Shown: piece after piece, positions 48,241-60,100 of the stretch
How the letters are laid out: every line of letters starts with the position of its first letter
How positions within the stretch are numbered: position 1 is the stretch's first letter
Notes under the pieces: model-generated
Database searches by the model: none
The model's input: only the letters and a program-made list of their open reading frames with translations
Told to the model about the DNA's origin: nothing
Source: Pseudoneurospora amorphoporcata
Lineage: Eukaryota > Ascomycota > Sordariomycetes > Sordariales > Sordariaceae
DNA: 64,000 nucleotides
Direction: 5' to 3'
NCBI GenBank assembly: GCA_033297205.1
Contig: MU859124.1
Location: 103,542-167,541, forward strand
Translations under genes and position numbers: made by a program

Positions 48241-51076
48241 ATGGACTCTCACGAAGCGCAGGGCAATGCGCCCGGCGATGAGTACCGCAATCCTCATGCC
48301 TCCAGCTCCCAATGGCGTCATCAAGAGTCGCGAGCCTTCGCCAAGTACGAGGCCGAGAGAGCCCAGCCGCATCAACCCTCCCGCCATCACCATCACCCTT
48401 CCATAGCTCGCGAAGCGGACGAGCGCGAAGGCAATGTGAACGACCTGGCCGATTTCCTCAACAAGTCGCGTATCTCGCCCGAGGAGGTTGGCGCTCGTGC
48501 CCCCAGTGATCCAAAGTTCAAGCCCGTTGTGCTGGGCGCTACAGAAGCCAGGGAGGTTCTCAATGGCGAAAAGACCATGGCCGATGCCTTGGCCCCGGAG
48601 AGTGTTCCAAACGACAAGGAGATTGCGGTAGGGCCTTTGATCAACTATCGCCGCATGGAGGGAACTCAGTGGGTTGGCAGTGTCCTGGTTGTGACCCGCG
48701 GGGGCGGCAGAGAACAGAGCTTCAGGCCGAGCTTGTTCTTGAGACAGGCTTCCACGGTCGGCATGGGCAATGGTCATGCCAATGGTCATGCGAATGGCAA
48801 TGGCGCTGCCAATGGTCACAGCAGCAACGAACCCACAGTCAGTGAAAGCCAGGGAATCTGTCTTTACTCAGATTGGCGCAACACGTTTTGGAGGTTCGAT
48901 CTGCACTTGGACATGGAACCATATGAGACCAAGTGGGAATATTGGCTGTCGGATTATCTTGTCTTTGCTAGCAAGACGAAGCCAAAAGTGAATTCCTTCT
49001 TCGTGCCCGCAATCACGGAATCGATGAGGATCATGTTCCACTCCTGCAACGGGTTCAGCGTCGGTACGGATGAGGAGGACTGGAGTGGTCCGTGTTTGTG
49101 GAACGACGTCATGAGGCGTCATCAAGAGGCGCCACTCCATGTGATGTAAGAAGCTGAGAATTTTCTAAAGACTCGGCAAGCGCTAACAAGCTACAGGATC
49201 GGTGGCGGCGACCAAATCTATAACGACGGAATTCGAGTTTCGGGACCCCTTCGCACCTGGACCGGCATCAGGAACCCGAAGAAACGGAGACACTATCCTT
49301 TCCCTGAGAGCCTCCGCGCCGAGTGTGATGACTACTATTTGAACAACTATATCCGGTGGTTTGGGACAGAGCCATTTGCAGCTGCGAACGGCCAGATTCC
49401 TCAACTGAACATCTGGGATGATCATGATGTATGTCCTAACTTGGCGCCTCCTTTACGAAGGACTGGGTAACACTAACACGACACAGATTATTGATGGCTT
49501 CGGATCTTATGTGGACGACTTTATGAGATGCGATGTTTTCCGAGGAATAGGTGGCATTGCCCACAAGTACTATATGCTTTTCCAGCACCATCTGCCCCCT
49601 CCAGCCTCAACATATACCTCCGACACAATGCCCAAGACTGAGAAAGAAGCGGGCCAGGGCATTGACCCCAATCAAATGATTGCGGCTTATGTACACCCGG
49701 CCATGACAGAATCTAACTACATTGTTGGACCCTCTCCCGGTGTAAGTTACTTTCTTCTGTGTTAGCACAGCTGATGGGCTTGATTACTGACATTTATGCA
49801 GCCTTACGTTGCGGAACATTCACACAATCTGTTTACAAAGTTGGGCGCGAGGATAGCGTTTTTGGGTATCGATGCCCGCACAGAGGTGAGTTACCCGTGG
49901 AGGAACACATGATGTTCTTTTCGGGTGCTAACGACCCATAGCGCACGAGACATCAAGTCAACTACCCTGAGACATATGAGGCTATCTTCTCCCGCTTAAG
50001 GCAGGAGCTTAGCCATGCTATACAAACTGAGAAGCCTTACAAGCACCTGGTTCTTCTTTTGGGTATCCCAATCGCCTACCCCGTAAGTGACCCTTTACCC
50101 CTTAACCAAAGGCTGAGCTAACACACCACAGCGCTTGACGTGGCTTGAGAACATCTTTGCCAGCCCCTTGATGGGTCCAGTGAAGCTGTTGAACAGACGT
50201 GTGGGCTTCGGTGGCAGCTTCTTCAACTCCTTCGACGGAAGTGTTGATCTGCTAGACGATCTCGACGATCATTATACAGCCAGAACCCACAAGCGCGAGC
50301 GCAACGGGTTGATCCTCAAGCTGCAACAGATCGCCGCCGAGTTCTCGGTCCGCGTTACCATCCTGGGCGGTGATGTCCATCTGGCAGCGCTAGGAAGATT
50401 CTACTCGAACCCCAAGCTCAACATCCCCCTGGAAGAAGATTACCGCTACATTGTCAACGTCATCTCCTCCGCCATCGTGAACAAGCCGCCCCCAGCGGCC
50501 GTCGCCAACCTGCTGGCGCGCCGAAATAGGATCCACCACCTCGACCACGACACCGACGAGACGCTCCTGAAGATCTTCGACAAAGACCCCGGCGACAGCA
50601 CCAAAACCGCCAAACACAACCAAGTCACCATGCCCAGTCGCAACTTTGCCGTCATCACCGAGAACTCGCCCAACAACGGAGGCCACCATCAGAACGGTAA
50701 CAGCTTCCACGCTTCTTCCCCTCCCTCACACTCCACCCCCGGCGCCACCTTCCCCGGCCACAAAGACGGCCGCTACGCGCTCGGCAAAGGCGAAGTCAAC
50801 GCGGGTACCAAGCACAAGGCCGCGGACCCGACCGAGCACGGCACAGGAAGCGACGGTAGTCTGGACGTGTGCATTCGCATCGAGATCGACCAGCATAACC
50901 CCGAGGGCCGCACGGAGGGGTATGGATTGACGATCCCGCCGCTGAGCTACAAGGGACCGAGACCGCCGACGATTGCGCCACCCCCGGGCAGCGCGGGGAG
51001 TAGTGGGAGCAGGGGCTCGAGTGGCACCGGGAGCTCAGTGCCGGAGGTGCCAGAGATTCCGGCGGGGGTGAGGTGA
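48241..51076 (+). CDS. PhoD-like metallophosphatase
   Basis: Six exons (48241-49145, 49197-49428, 49487-49741, 49802-49885, 49942-50082, 50132-51076), with five introns of 49-60 bp, all GT-AG with frames restored, encode 853 residues. Metallophosphatase motifs fall at exon starts: IGGGDQIYNDG (about 303-312), NIWDDHD|IIDGFG (about 373-385) and ILGGDVHLA (Asp620, His622). A His/Gly/Asn-repeat segment (NGHANGHANGNG) interrupts the N-terminal half, and the C-terminal tail is Ser/Gly/Pro-rich. There is no signal peptide, unlike secreted bacterial PhoD, so it is likely cytoplasmic. Related fungal proteins are annotated as PhoD-like phosphatases, with substrates poorly known. All metal-binding motifs I expect are intact. 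Confidence 0.88.
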
Positions 51077-51730
51077 GGTGAGAGGGTTAGGCGGCACGTG
51101 AGAAGTTGAGGTGTGAGACGTGAGAAGGACGTGAAGAGGCTGGATGAACAAGAATTCGCATTCATTCGTTTCACCCACCCTCCTCCCTCTCGCAGAAACC
51201 AGCAGGCAGTGTCTAATGGTAATCGGTGGGATGCGTGCGTGCAAGCGGTTTCCACTTCGATCCATTCAACACGCATGCTATCCAACACCTTCTATCAACG
51301 ACGTGCAGTGTCGAATGGATGACGGTCCAAACCGATCGCACGCGTCATATCCCCATGTTTGAGATCATTTCTTACGTTTGTTTAAATACCCATTTTGCTA
51401 CAGTATAATACCAATAAATCAACGAGTTATCTTGGCGTTGCAGTACACTCTAGGATGAAGATGGTCGGTGACACACTGACTGACTGACTGACTGACTGAC
51501 TGACTCGCTCGGAGGCTCTCTGCATTCGGTGAACCTCAAGGCTACAAGAAAACACGATAAATACAATACTAGCAAGTGATCTGCTCACTATATACCTTTT
51601 TGGTAATTACGAAACGACGAAGGTGTTTATCGTCATCTATCGCTGGGATTTGCTGCTAATTGGTGTTTAGCCTTTATTGCAAAACGAAAAAAAACCGACT
51701 TTAGATGATTCAACTTCAACCACAACAAAT
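51077..51730. other. Intergenic region upstream of 5S gene
   Basis: This holds the 3' side of the PhoD-like gene and a (GACT)n microsatellite at about 51476-51505. No TATA box of the kind known upstream of Neurospora 5S genes is clear at the -30 position; only TTAGAT is seen near 51701. Confidence 0.5.
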
Positions 51731-51849
51731 ACATACTGCCATAGATGGTGGAAAACTCGGGATCCCGTCCGCTCTCCCATAGATAAGCCACTAATCGCCT
51801 GACTAGTAGTTGGGTCGGTGACGACCAGCGAATCCCAGGTGTTGTATGT
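51731..51849 (+). rRNA. 5S rRNA gene (dispersed copy)
   Basis: The 119-base sequence starts ACATACTGCC and ends TTGTATGT, so the first and last bases pair as helix I. Diagnostic fungal 5S segments are present in order: GGTGGAAAAC, ATCCCGTCCGCTC, TAAGCCAC, TAGTAGTTGGGTCGGTGACG and CCAGCGAATCCC. Regions between these depart from the common filamentous-fungal 5S but in a way that looks compensatory. A T6 run follows. A single isolated copy is typical of the dispersed 5S genes of Neurospora-like fungi, where several sequence isotypes coexist. It is either a variant isotype or a recent pseudogene; I favour a variant. Confidence 0.9.
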
Positions 51850-51854
51850 TTTTT
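51849..51854 (+). terminator. Pol III terminator of 5S rRNA
   Basis: A six-T run immediately at the 3' end of the 5S sequence. Confidence 0.75.
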
Positions 51855-52452
51855 GGACTTTTTACTGATACTTTTTGATGGCCGCTTGCTTGTTATTGAC
51901 ATTTGCTTCCGTTCCCGTTTCTTCTTGTTGTTGAACCAGGTGTGCAAAAGGTGACGGGCGGAGGGTGATTGGTTTGCGGAATTGGGTGTCATTTTATCTG
52001 AACAGAGGGTCAAGCTGAGTCAGGAAGCGGAGTCGCGTAGCATGGGCCAGGCGACGCGAGTTTTCCATTGTCTTTCTTTGCTTCCGCCCTCTTCCCTTCT
52101 TCTTTCTCCTTCATTTTCCAAGTGTGACAACCGCACTCATATACGCATTAATTGAACCGCCCAAGCTACCTTACGCAAGCGCCGAAAACTCCGGACGCGC
52201 CACAAGCCCCGTCAGCTTTCTTAACCACTGAAATCCCAAGGTACCTAGAGCAAGTTCCGCGACTCAACTAAACAAACACCAGACTCCCACAGAAAGCGAT
52301 TCTCGTCCAGCCATTGCCAGTTCCTCTACAAATACTTCTTCTCGTCATCACAGAAAATTCCCATCCCCCCTCAAGCGCTATACATTCTACCAGTACTAGT
52401 CTTGATATATGCAGTTCGGACCGAAGTATCCGATGCCGAAATCCGCCTCAGG
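51855..52452. other. Intergenic region, no gene seen
   Basis: C/T-rich sequence between the 5S gene and the 3' end of the SNF2 relic. No supportable feature. Confidence 0.45.
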
Positions 52453-55400
52453 CTAGGAATACCCTTCTCCGGAAGACGCATGCTTCACTCGGCTTAGCCT
52501 TGTGGCTAGTAGAGTTTGGCATCCAAGTCCAGCACGAACTTGAAGTCCTGCAAGCGTCGCGGAAAAAAAAAAAAAGCGGTGTTGTGTCAGCATGATTCTA
52601 GTCGACAGCAACTGAAGAACGGACGGAGCGGGAGTATGGAGCCGGCTTATATCAAGTTTCTCGTCCATCGTATCACCGCTGTCAAAGGTGAACCTGGCGA
52701 TGTTTTTCTTCTTCTTTTGCAGAGAGAGGATACTCTTTTTGTTAGGTAGGGTTGTTTGGTGTTAGCTGTCTGATGTTGCTTCTGTTCTTTCCATTCTTTC
52801 GATGCTTCCTTCCGGTTGTACGTTGGATGTCGTTTTTGGTGCTATACGTACCTGCTCGACAGTTCCTTGCATGATATACCTCGTCACGACGACTTCCTTT
52901 GTCTGGCCCATACGATGTGCACGGCCGATTGCCTGGTCTTCGACTGAGGGGTTCCATTGTGGTTCGACGATGTGGATATGGCTTGCCGCGGTGAGGGTGA
53001 GACTTTGGAGGTTGACGAAGTATTAGTATTGTCATATGAAGTATAACGAAGGAAGTAGGAGTGAAAATTGGAAAGGATATACGTGGGGGTAAGGAAAGGG
53101 AAATGCGAGGTGAACGAAGCGAGGTGAGTGATTACGTACCCAATTGCCCCTGTGCCGATGGATATGAGAAGAACAGATATTTGGGAACTTTCCTGGAACG
53201 CCCTAAGATGCTTTGAACGCTCTGCGGGGCTTGTTCGTCCGTCAATTTGAACATAGGAGATCCCTGATTGCTGCATGAGCTGGGCGAGGTAGTCGAGGGT
53301 TAATGTCCATTCAGAGAAGATGAGACTGTTCGACTTGTTAGTTGAGTGGACATCTTGATAGTAACGAAGTGTTTACTGTTTGGTGGTTGCTCCAGCAGGT
53401 TCAGTCTGTAAATATTGTAGTACGTTGTCTCTGACCTTCGTCAGCTTTGTGCAGTGGTTGTTTTCAACGGAAAAGTCAAGTGGGCTGATTGCTCGCTCGG
53501 TATTTCCACCTGACACACTGCTCGGCGTGGGATAACCAATGTTTATTACTGACGTTTGAGTGCAAAGAGGTCGCGAGCAATACGGGCAAAACTCCTCTTC
53601 CCTTAATAATAGAGAACCGTCTTCGTCCTGCGATGAATAGCGCTCACAGAACATATCGCAATCTTCTGTCCGTTTTTTGAGGCCGGCCGGAGAGGTGTGT
53701 GAAGAAGACAGTATTCCGAAGTCGTATAGTCTACGCAATTTTGTTATGGCGGCAAAGAGAACAACGCTCATTTTGTTTTTCATCGGTAATATAGACTTGT
53801 CTACGCTACTGACAATATTATCCATTGCTCGTGTTGTATTGTTGAGAATCCTGTCGTACATATCCTGCTCTTCGGTCGATATTCAAAAGTAAATAGTATC
53901 CTCTACTGTATTCGGGATCTTAAGGCACTTGTTCGCTCGGCGAAGGCAGTGCTGGCGAAGATAATTTCGTAGTAGATCTAAGGTACCATTTGTGAGGGGC
54001 TCGATTACGCGTTTTTAGAACGCGAGCCTGTTGGGATAAGGCGATAGGCGAAGGAATCCGGCTAGAGATGCCAGATTGTTGAGCTTGTTCTGAATGGGTG
54101 TTCCGGTTAAGTACCATCGTCGACTTGTGCTAAGACCGGCAGTAGTTTTGAATTGTTTGGAGGAAGAATTGCGAATCCAATGTGCTGTTACAGTTTAGAA
54201 GGGAAACCGACGAAGGGGGACGATATGTTTTGAGGTTGGATGTCTTACCTTCGTCTAGTACTACTCTATACTATTCGGTCCTATAGAATACGCTGGTCTT
54301 TTTTTGATTGGAAGTAAGCGTCGCGTACGTTGTCAAGACCACATCTGCTGACTGTTCGATCTCTTTAGGCCGATTTTGACCATGGAACACGCTGACCTTT
54401 AATGTTCCAGGCATGTAGCTAGTTTCTATTAGCCTAGACCTATAACCTTTCAACCATGGGATTCGAATAGTGATAGATATTTATATTCGAATCTCTGATG
54501 TCCAGTTGTCAATCAGCTCTGCGACAAGTCAGTCACCGGGTCTAAATAGAAAACCAGAGGAGAAATGTACGCGCTGAGGATATAATAACTAGGGTTGTTC
54601 GAGTCGGTGTCTTTCGGTCTGCCGGTGCCACATTTTGTGGCCGAGAGGAGAAATCGGCAAAGATTTCAGCATCTCCCAAAGTGTATAGGATGGACACTAG
54701 AATCGTGAGTGACTTCCCCATTCCTATATCGTCGGCAATTAGGCCACCAAAGTTGCCTTGAGGAGTCTCTTTCGGCAGGAAACTAAAAGTGGAAGCTGCC
54801 TGTCAGCATTGTGACTTTTGCCAGTGCGACCGGAGAGAAGGGGCTAGCCGGAAATTGGGTTTTACTTAGACTTTCCTAATGTATCGATACCAGCTTGTGA
54901 TTTCTGGGGAAAATGGTTTCTAGGTTCCCGTTTGAGAACGAAGAGCAGGGCTTGTATTTAATACCTGTTCAAGTCAGTTAAAAGGCAATAGGTACCCGCT
55001 ATTTATAGCCACTGGTATATACCTTTTCAACTTAGATGAGAGACCTATAGGTGGAATAAACTGGAGACCCTCTGTCACACGGACATTTGCCTACAGTTCT
55101 GGGTTAGGGTTTCCAAGGCTAACAGAACCTCAACGCTTGACGTCAGCCTTATAAGTGCCGCTGTAGCTGCTTCTGAAGCAGCTGCAGCCTGCACAAGCAT
55201 GTGAATAGTACATAGTGGTGAGCCATGACAGCAATCACGTACGACAGTCACAGAGGTCGAACCCTGTGACATGAGCATCATCATGAGGGCGACCGAACGA
55301 AGGCCGGCACCAGAAGGAAGAAGGAGAATGGTTGGAAGCACTCAGGAAGGTCCATATGTATGAAGACCGCCAGATAGATACCTTGAGGCATTAGGCAACA

Positions 55401-56470
55401 AGGCTCGGTGCGTGCCTCAGTACGTACCAAGCCTCTTTGGTATAAGAAGGCCTTGAAGCCTAGCCTTTGTTTGAAGGTTGAAGGGATCAACAAGGCCTTC
55501 GAGACCAAAGTAGTTTATTAGCTGAATTGAACTACTGTTCCAAGCCCTAAATACAGCCCTTGTCACACTCTCGTCGAACGGCTCTCCTCCCAAGGACTCG
55601 AATATACTGTTGACTTCGTTGGCTATTTTCGCCCCGATTGCGATATGAGAGTTATTGACGATGTATTTTCTAATGAGATAGGTTATACACTTGTTACGTC
55701 TAAGTTTGATAAAGAATTGAAGATTATAGTATTGAATATTCGAGGCCAATTCTATAGGATGTTGAAGGAATACCGAGACTTGCCTTAAGCGCTTGCCGGC
55801 GTCCTTTTCGACTACTCTGTCTTGTGGGCTAAAGATATTGATTAACATCCTATCTAATACTATAGGTACTCCCTTCTTTGGAATTTTCTGACGTTTTGTG
55901 AGAGATCCTGCAGGAAACAATGCCTTAAATCGGGCATTTGGTACGGAATCCAAAGCTGCCAACTATTTTTGTGTCCGTTGGTCAGTAACAGCCAAGGCGG
56001 TCTCGTCTTCGAGGAGTATATAGAAATTGTGTCCAATCCTCTTTAGGGGAAAGATGAAAAACGATGCGCGCTTTGTTTGACCTTGGATTTTGCTGTCAAT
56101 CGCTTTCTAGTCATCAAGGCATTGCGCTTTGCCGTCGTGTAACTAAGGGACAGGTCGTTTTGTGTTAGCCTAGAGCTCGACGAAGTTGGTTGGTAGTAAT
56201 CGACAAAAGTTAGAGAACCTACGGTACTGTAGTAAACTTGGGTGGTAGTAGAAGGCGGTAGCGTATAGTTGGTAAATTTGTTATTAAGTGTAAGTGAGAA
56301 ACGACGTTTTGTCGCGGGAGCGCAATTGTTGGACGATATTGCTAATGTTCGAGTTAGACAATTCCGTGGTTATTAATCGGTCCGCAATCGAAGTTCCGGC
56401 GTCATATAAGAGGTACCGAAAATTGTTTGCTCTCTGTTGCGCAAGCTAAATGGGATCGAGAATTGAAGAC
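52453..56470 (-). pseudogene. SNF2-family helicase (RAD5/SMARCA3-like) relic
   Basis: Exon fragments on the minus strand read in order as one SNF2 protein. An N-terminal part (about 56470-55420) includes LKRIGHNFYILLEDE and VSVFLQHPIELASN. After a gap come LKRY*IQALLFVLKREP (about 55030-54900), motif I GGLIADDIGMGKSLT (about 54750), VVLTTYATLTSNQKK (about 54310), a RING-like FCPYCSRPLC (about 53600), YVQIDGRTSPAERS (about 53230), HIHIVEPQWNPSVEDQ and IGRAHRMGQ (about 52950-52900), and NIARFTFDSGD near 52690. Several intron junctions still fit. In-frame stops replace expected Gln or Trp (for example E*YRVVLDE near 54270 and QK*LAALD near 55960), mostly in the N-terminal half. The catalytic C-terminal half is nearly clean. 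The end of the upstream limit is approximate; intactness as a live gene is unlikely. Confidence 0.7.
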
Positions 56471-57110
56471 GATGGTTGTGTGGACTCTTCTTACGCATTG
56501 TAATTGAGCAGGAGCTATGGCTGGTAGAATCATACCAGGTATTTCTTGCGCCGCGTTAGGTGTTCAATGTGCTTGAGCTGCTACGGGACACAGAATGGAT
56601 TCTACGAGCCATATATAAAGCAGATTCTGCCTGGTTTCCTACCTACCTACCTACTAGGATGGCGGAGTTGTCGAGTATCGTCGAATCAGGAGAGACGGGA
56701 CGAAGATATGAGCCTTGGCGCACAAGCTTTCGTCAATTGGAGGAAGCCACATATTACTATAGCCCCAATCTATTAACGCCCTGTGTACCTTCCTCTAGTC
56801 TCGAATTATCCATTAATAGATGATTCGGCCAACTGTGTTGTGCTGAGTCTGCCCTGAGTCTGTCTACCTTGCTACGGAATCTTGCCTCCTACACAACAGC
56901 GACAACGGTGCCCAACACTGCAAGACTGAATGTAGTCGGTTCATTGCTTCGGTCTGAATTGTGACGCTACTGTTCTAGGAATTACCGATATTTCTCCTCT
57001 AGTCGCTCGCGAAGCTACTTTGAAGGTCCCGTTTCTTATGGCATTCACCTACTGTCCACCACGCGCCGCTTCTTGCTGTTCCTGCATAGCTTCGACAGAC
57101 AACGCCAACA
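56471..57110. other. Spacer between SNF2 and NLR relics
   Basis: An 88-codon plus-strand frame (56560-56823) overlaps the extreme end of the SNF2 relic and resembles nothing known to me. No other feature was seen. Confidence 0.35.
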
Positions 57111-60100
57111 ATGCCGCTACGACCGGATAGTTTCTAACGCGCCTTGGACAGGTTCAAGAAAAACCTCGATCTAAAATATGCCTAGGCTTTTCTTACCTCA
57201 ACGCGGGAAGATGTATTCTTGGAAGTGGAAAAGATCTAGGATGAACTGGGACCAAACGGGCAGTTGCGCGATCTGTAATGTTTTGAACCCTTCCTTGAGG
57301 CTATGACCTAGTTCGGTATAGTTATTGAGGTCTTTACGAATATAACTGTTTTCCTCTATTTTGTCTAGGCAAGTGAATCAATTACAATTAGTTAATGTAT
57401 TGGGGTTTCTATCCGTCTTACTAACCTACTGTGTTCAATTATAGGGACCCATCAAACTTCTTCTCGCCGTGAGCTTTCTTCTAAGCTTTGACATCTTCGG
57501 ATGAGGACGCAATCACTCGTTTGCTAATACGTTTTTGACTTCGTATTGTAGACCGCTAAGACGTACTTCGAGTTATTCAATAAGCTACTAGATGCGTACG
57601 GGGAAATTGCTTGCATTTTTCCTGGACTTCGATATTACTAAGCGATATTTGAGGATTACTAACCCCTGGACAACGTGTTCGAAGCTTTATACTCTGACAT
57701 TCTCATATTTTACGAAAAGGCGCTCCAAGTTTTTAGTCGACTAAGTAAGCTATATCCTAATTGTATTTTATTATTAAGTACCTCTTCTAGCTAATACTGT
57801 TATAGAATGGAAGATGATGTTCAAAGCAATATGGAAGATATTCGAATCGGACTTTGGCCAAATTCTTTATAGTTTGAGAGAACGTCGCAAACTGCTTGAT
57901 AGCGAAAAAGGATCGGCAGTACTTTACGAGATCCAGTAGATGAATAAGAAGATTGGTCATCTATAAAAAGATCAGATCGAGAACGAAGCAGCAGTAAGGA
58001 GAGAGCGGCATACGAGAAGGATCGAATTAATCAACCGAAGATTGGAACCTCCAGAATATTAAAAGGATTACCTTTTATTCGTCAATTCCAGGGACATCCC
58101 AAACGGTGTGAAAAGCTCTCCAGGACAATAGTTTTCTGCCGACCTCCGATATCGAGCTTGGTAGAATAGCAATGCTCTAGAAACCTAAGTACTCTATATA
58201 CACGGAGCACCTGGCAGTGGTAAGGCTCTCCCACCTGCCGAATGAAGGGGCTTTGATAAGCTTAAGATTAAGAACCTGCTAGGTACTGACGGATATATAG
58301 GAAAATCTACATTGATAGCCGCCACTATCGAACGACTTTTGGCCAACAAAATGCCCGACATGGCTATCACTTTCTTCTTCTTTCGTCACCTTCAGGAAGA
58401 TAAGAACAATTTTAACGGGCTCTTGCGCGCAATTCTAGTACAGCTACTGGATAGGTACCCTAACTTAGCCACTACTCTTGAAGCAGAAATATCCGAGAAG
58501 GATACCTTAATACTTCAAAAAATAAATGAACTCGAGAGACTCGTTAGCAAAGCAATCAAAGCCTTCCAAGTGGTATTTCTGGTCCTAGATGGGCTAGATG
58601 AGTGTGCTAATGGAGAAGCGGAGAAAACAATCGACTGGCTAGTCTCCTTTAGTAATAGTTCTATTAGATGTAAGTTACGTATCCTCTGTGCTAGTTAAAG
58701 AGATGGCGTGTCGGACCGTCAGTTGCTCTCTCTTCCCTCAACAGTTTCTGTTGGAGGTGTCCCGTGTCACGTGCGGCTGGCTATGGCCCCACCGCACAGG
58801 GACCTCCCTTGACCTACTTTTAGACCTCCAGACTTGCACAGTCTGAACTCAACACAATATCATCATCATTGATTCGTTCGTGGTCGTTCACCCTGTTCAC
58901 AGTTTCCCTTTCCCTCGACGAAGAGATTAAATATTATGAAGATATTATAAGCTATTGCAAAGTTTAGGGCAAGAAGATATAGCGTCAATTTGAGGCGGAA
59001 TATAGATTGGAGCAAGATATTATAGCTCGCGTATCCGCAGGAGCTAAGGGTATGTTGCAAGGACTTTGCTATTAGATTTAGGAAATTTAATGCTAATTAG
59101 ATTTATAAGTATGTTCCTTTATGCAAAACTAATCCTTCACCATTTATTTAATCAAGACTCTATTGCTGCGTTGGAGGAGCAACTGGAACCAGGAGTCTTC
59201 CCGGACAGTCTAGAGAAAGCGTAAGGACTATCGCTGCACTTCCAACATCTTCATTACCTCAGAACCCGTGTCACGAATTGTTCTAGAGGAAGTAAATTAA
59301 CAGACTTTTTCTCAATCAGATATGAAAAGGTCGAGTATCGCGTCTTTACAGACTCCTCACCTCCCAAACGCAAAGCTGCAACCAAAATCCTGAGCTATGT
59401 GGTCTGCTCCAGGCGAACACTGCACTGGCGGGAGATATAGGCTTTTTTCTATACCGATGTCATCAACGGGGAGGCTAATTACAAGAGGCGACCAGCTTGG
59501 AGCTACAAAGATCTCTGTAGTTCTTTCCTAGACTCAGATACCATCAGAGACAACTACGCTGGTCCTGAAGATGAGATTCGACTAGTGCATAAAACAGCCC
59601 GCGAGTGAGTGGCCAACCCTCATTATTTGACTATTAACCGTAGGATGTAGATCAATGGTAGTATGAGCAATTTTGCTAATTGTTTACGTCGAACAGGTTT
59701 CTGATACGGAGAAGAAGGGTGGACATCGCTCAATAGACCGCTGAGCTCTCGGTTTTCTGTTGCCAGTACCTCATATTGCTACCATTCACTCTCGGCATTT
59801 CGGAGGAAGATGTGTTGTCGCATGCCAAGAAGGGATACTACGCCTTGCAAGACTACACGGTCCAGTACTGGTTCGACCACCTCCTCGAATGCGTCAAGTC
59901 CCTTGACCCCGTGTTGGACGGGGGTATGAAGTGCCGGGTTGTTTTCAGCTTCGCCCTGATCTTCCTTAAGTCCTATGGAAAACGAGAAAAGATAGCAGAG
60001 CTCCTTCAAGCAGGAACCTATGCGTAGCTTGCTGAAGCAATCAAAAAGCACCTCCCAATACACGGCCGAGAACGCAACTCTTACTTCAGTATAGACATCC

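Noticed and set aside
51476..51505. Regular (GACT)n array considered as a CRISPR-like repeat
   Set aside because: A simple tetranucleotide microsatellite with no spacers, in a eukaryotic genome.
55240..55270. B-box-like GGTTCGACCTC on the minus strand suggesting a SINE
   Set aside because: No A box at a suitable distance, no poly-A or T tail and no target duplication; the sequence can be read as part of the SNF2 relic.
57111..57368. Reassigned stop codons (TAA/TAG read as Gln)
   Set aside because: Neighbouring intact genes use TAA and TAG as normal stops, one of the codons fits Trp rather than Gln, and the CpA context is what RIP produces.
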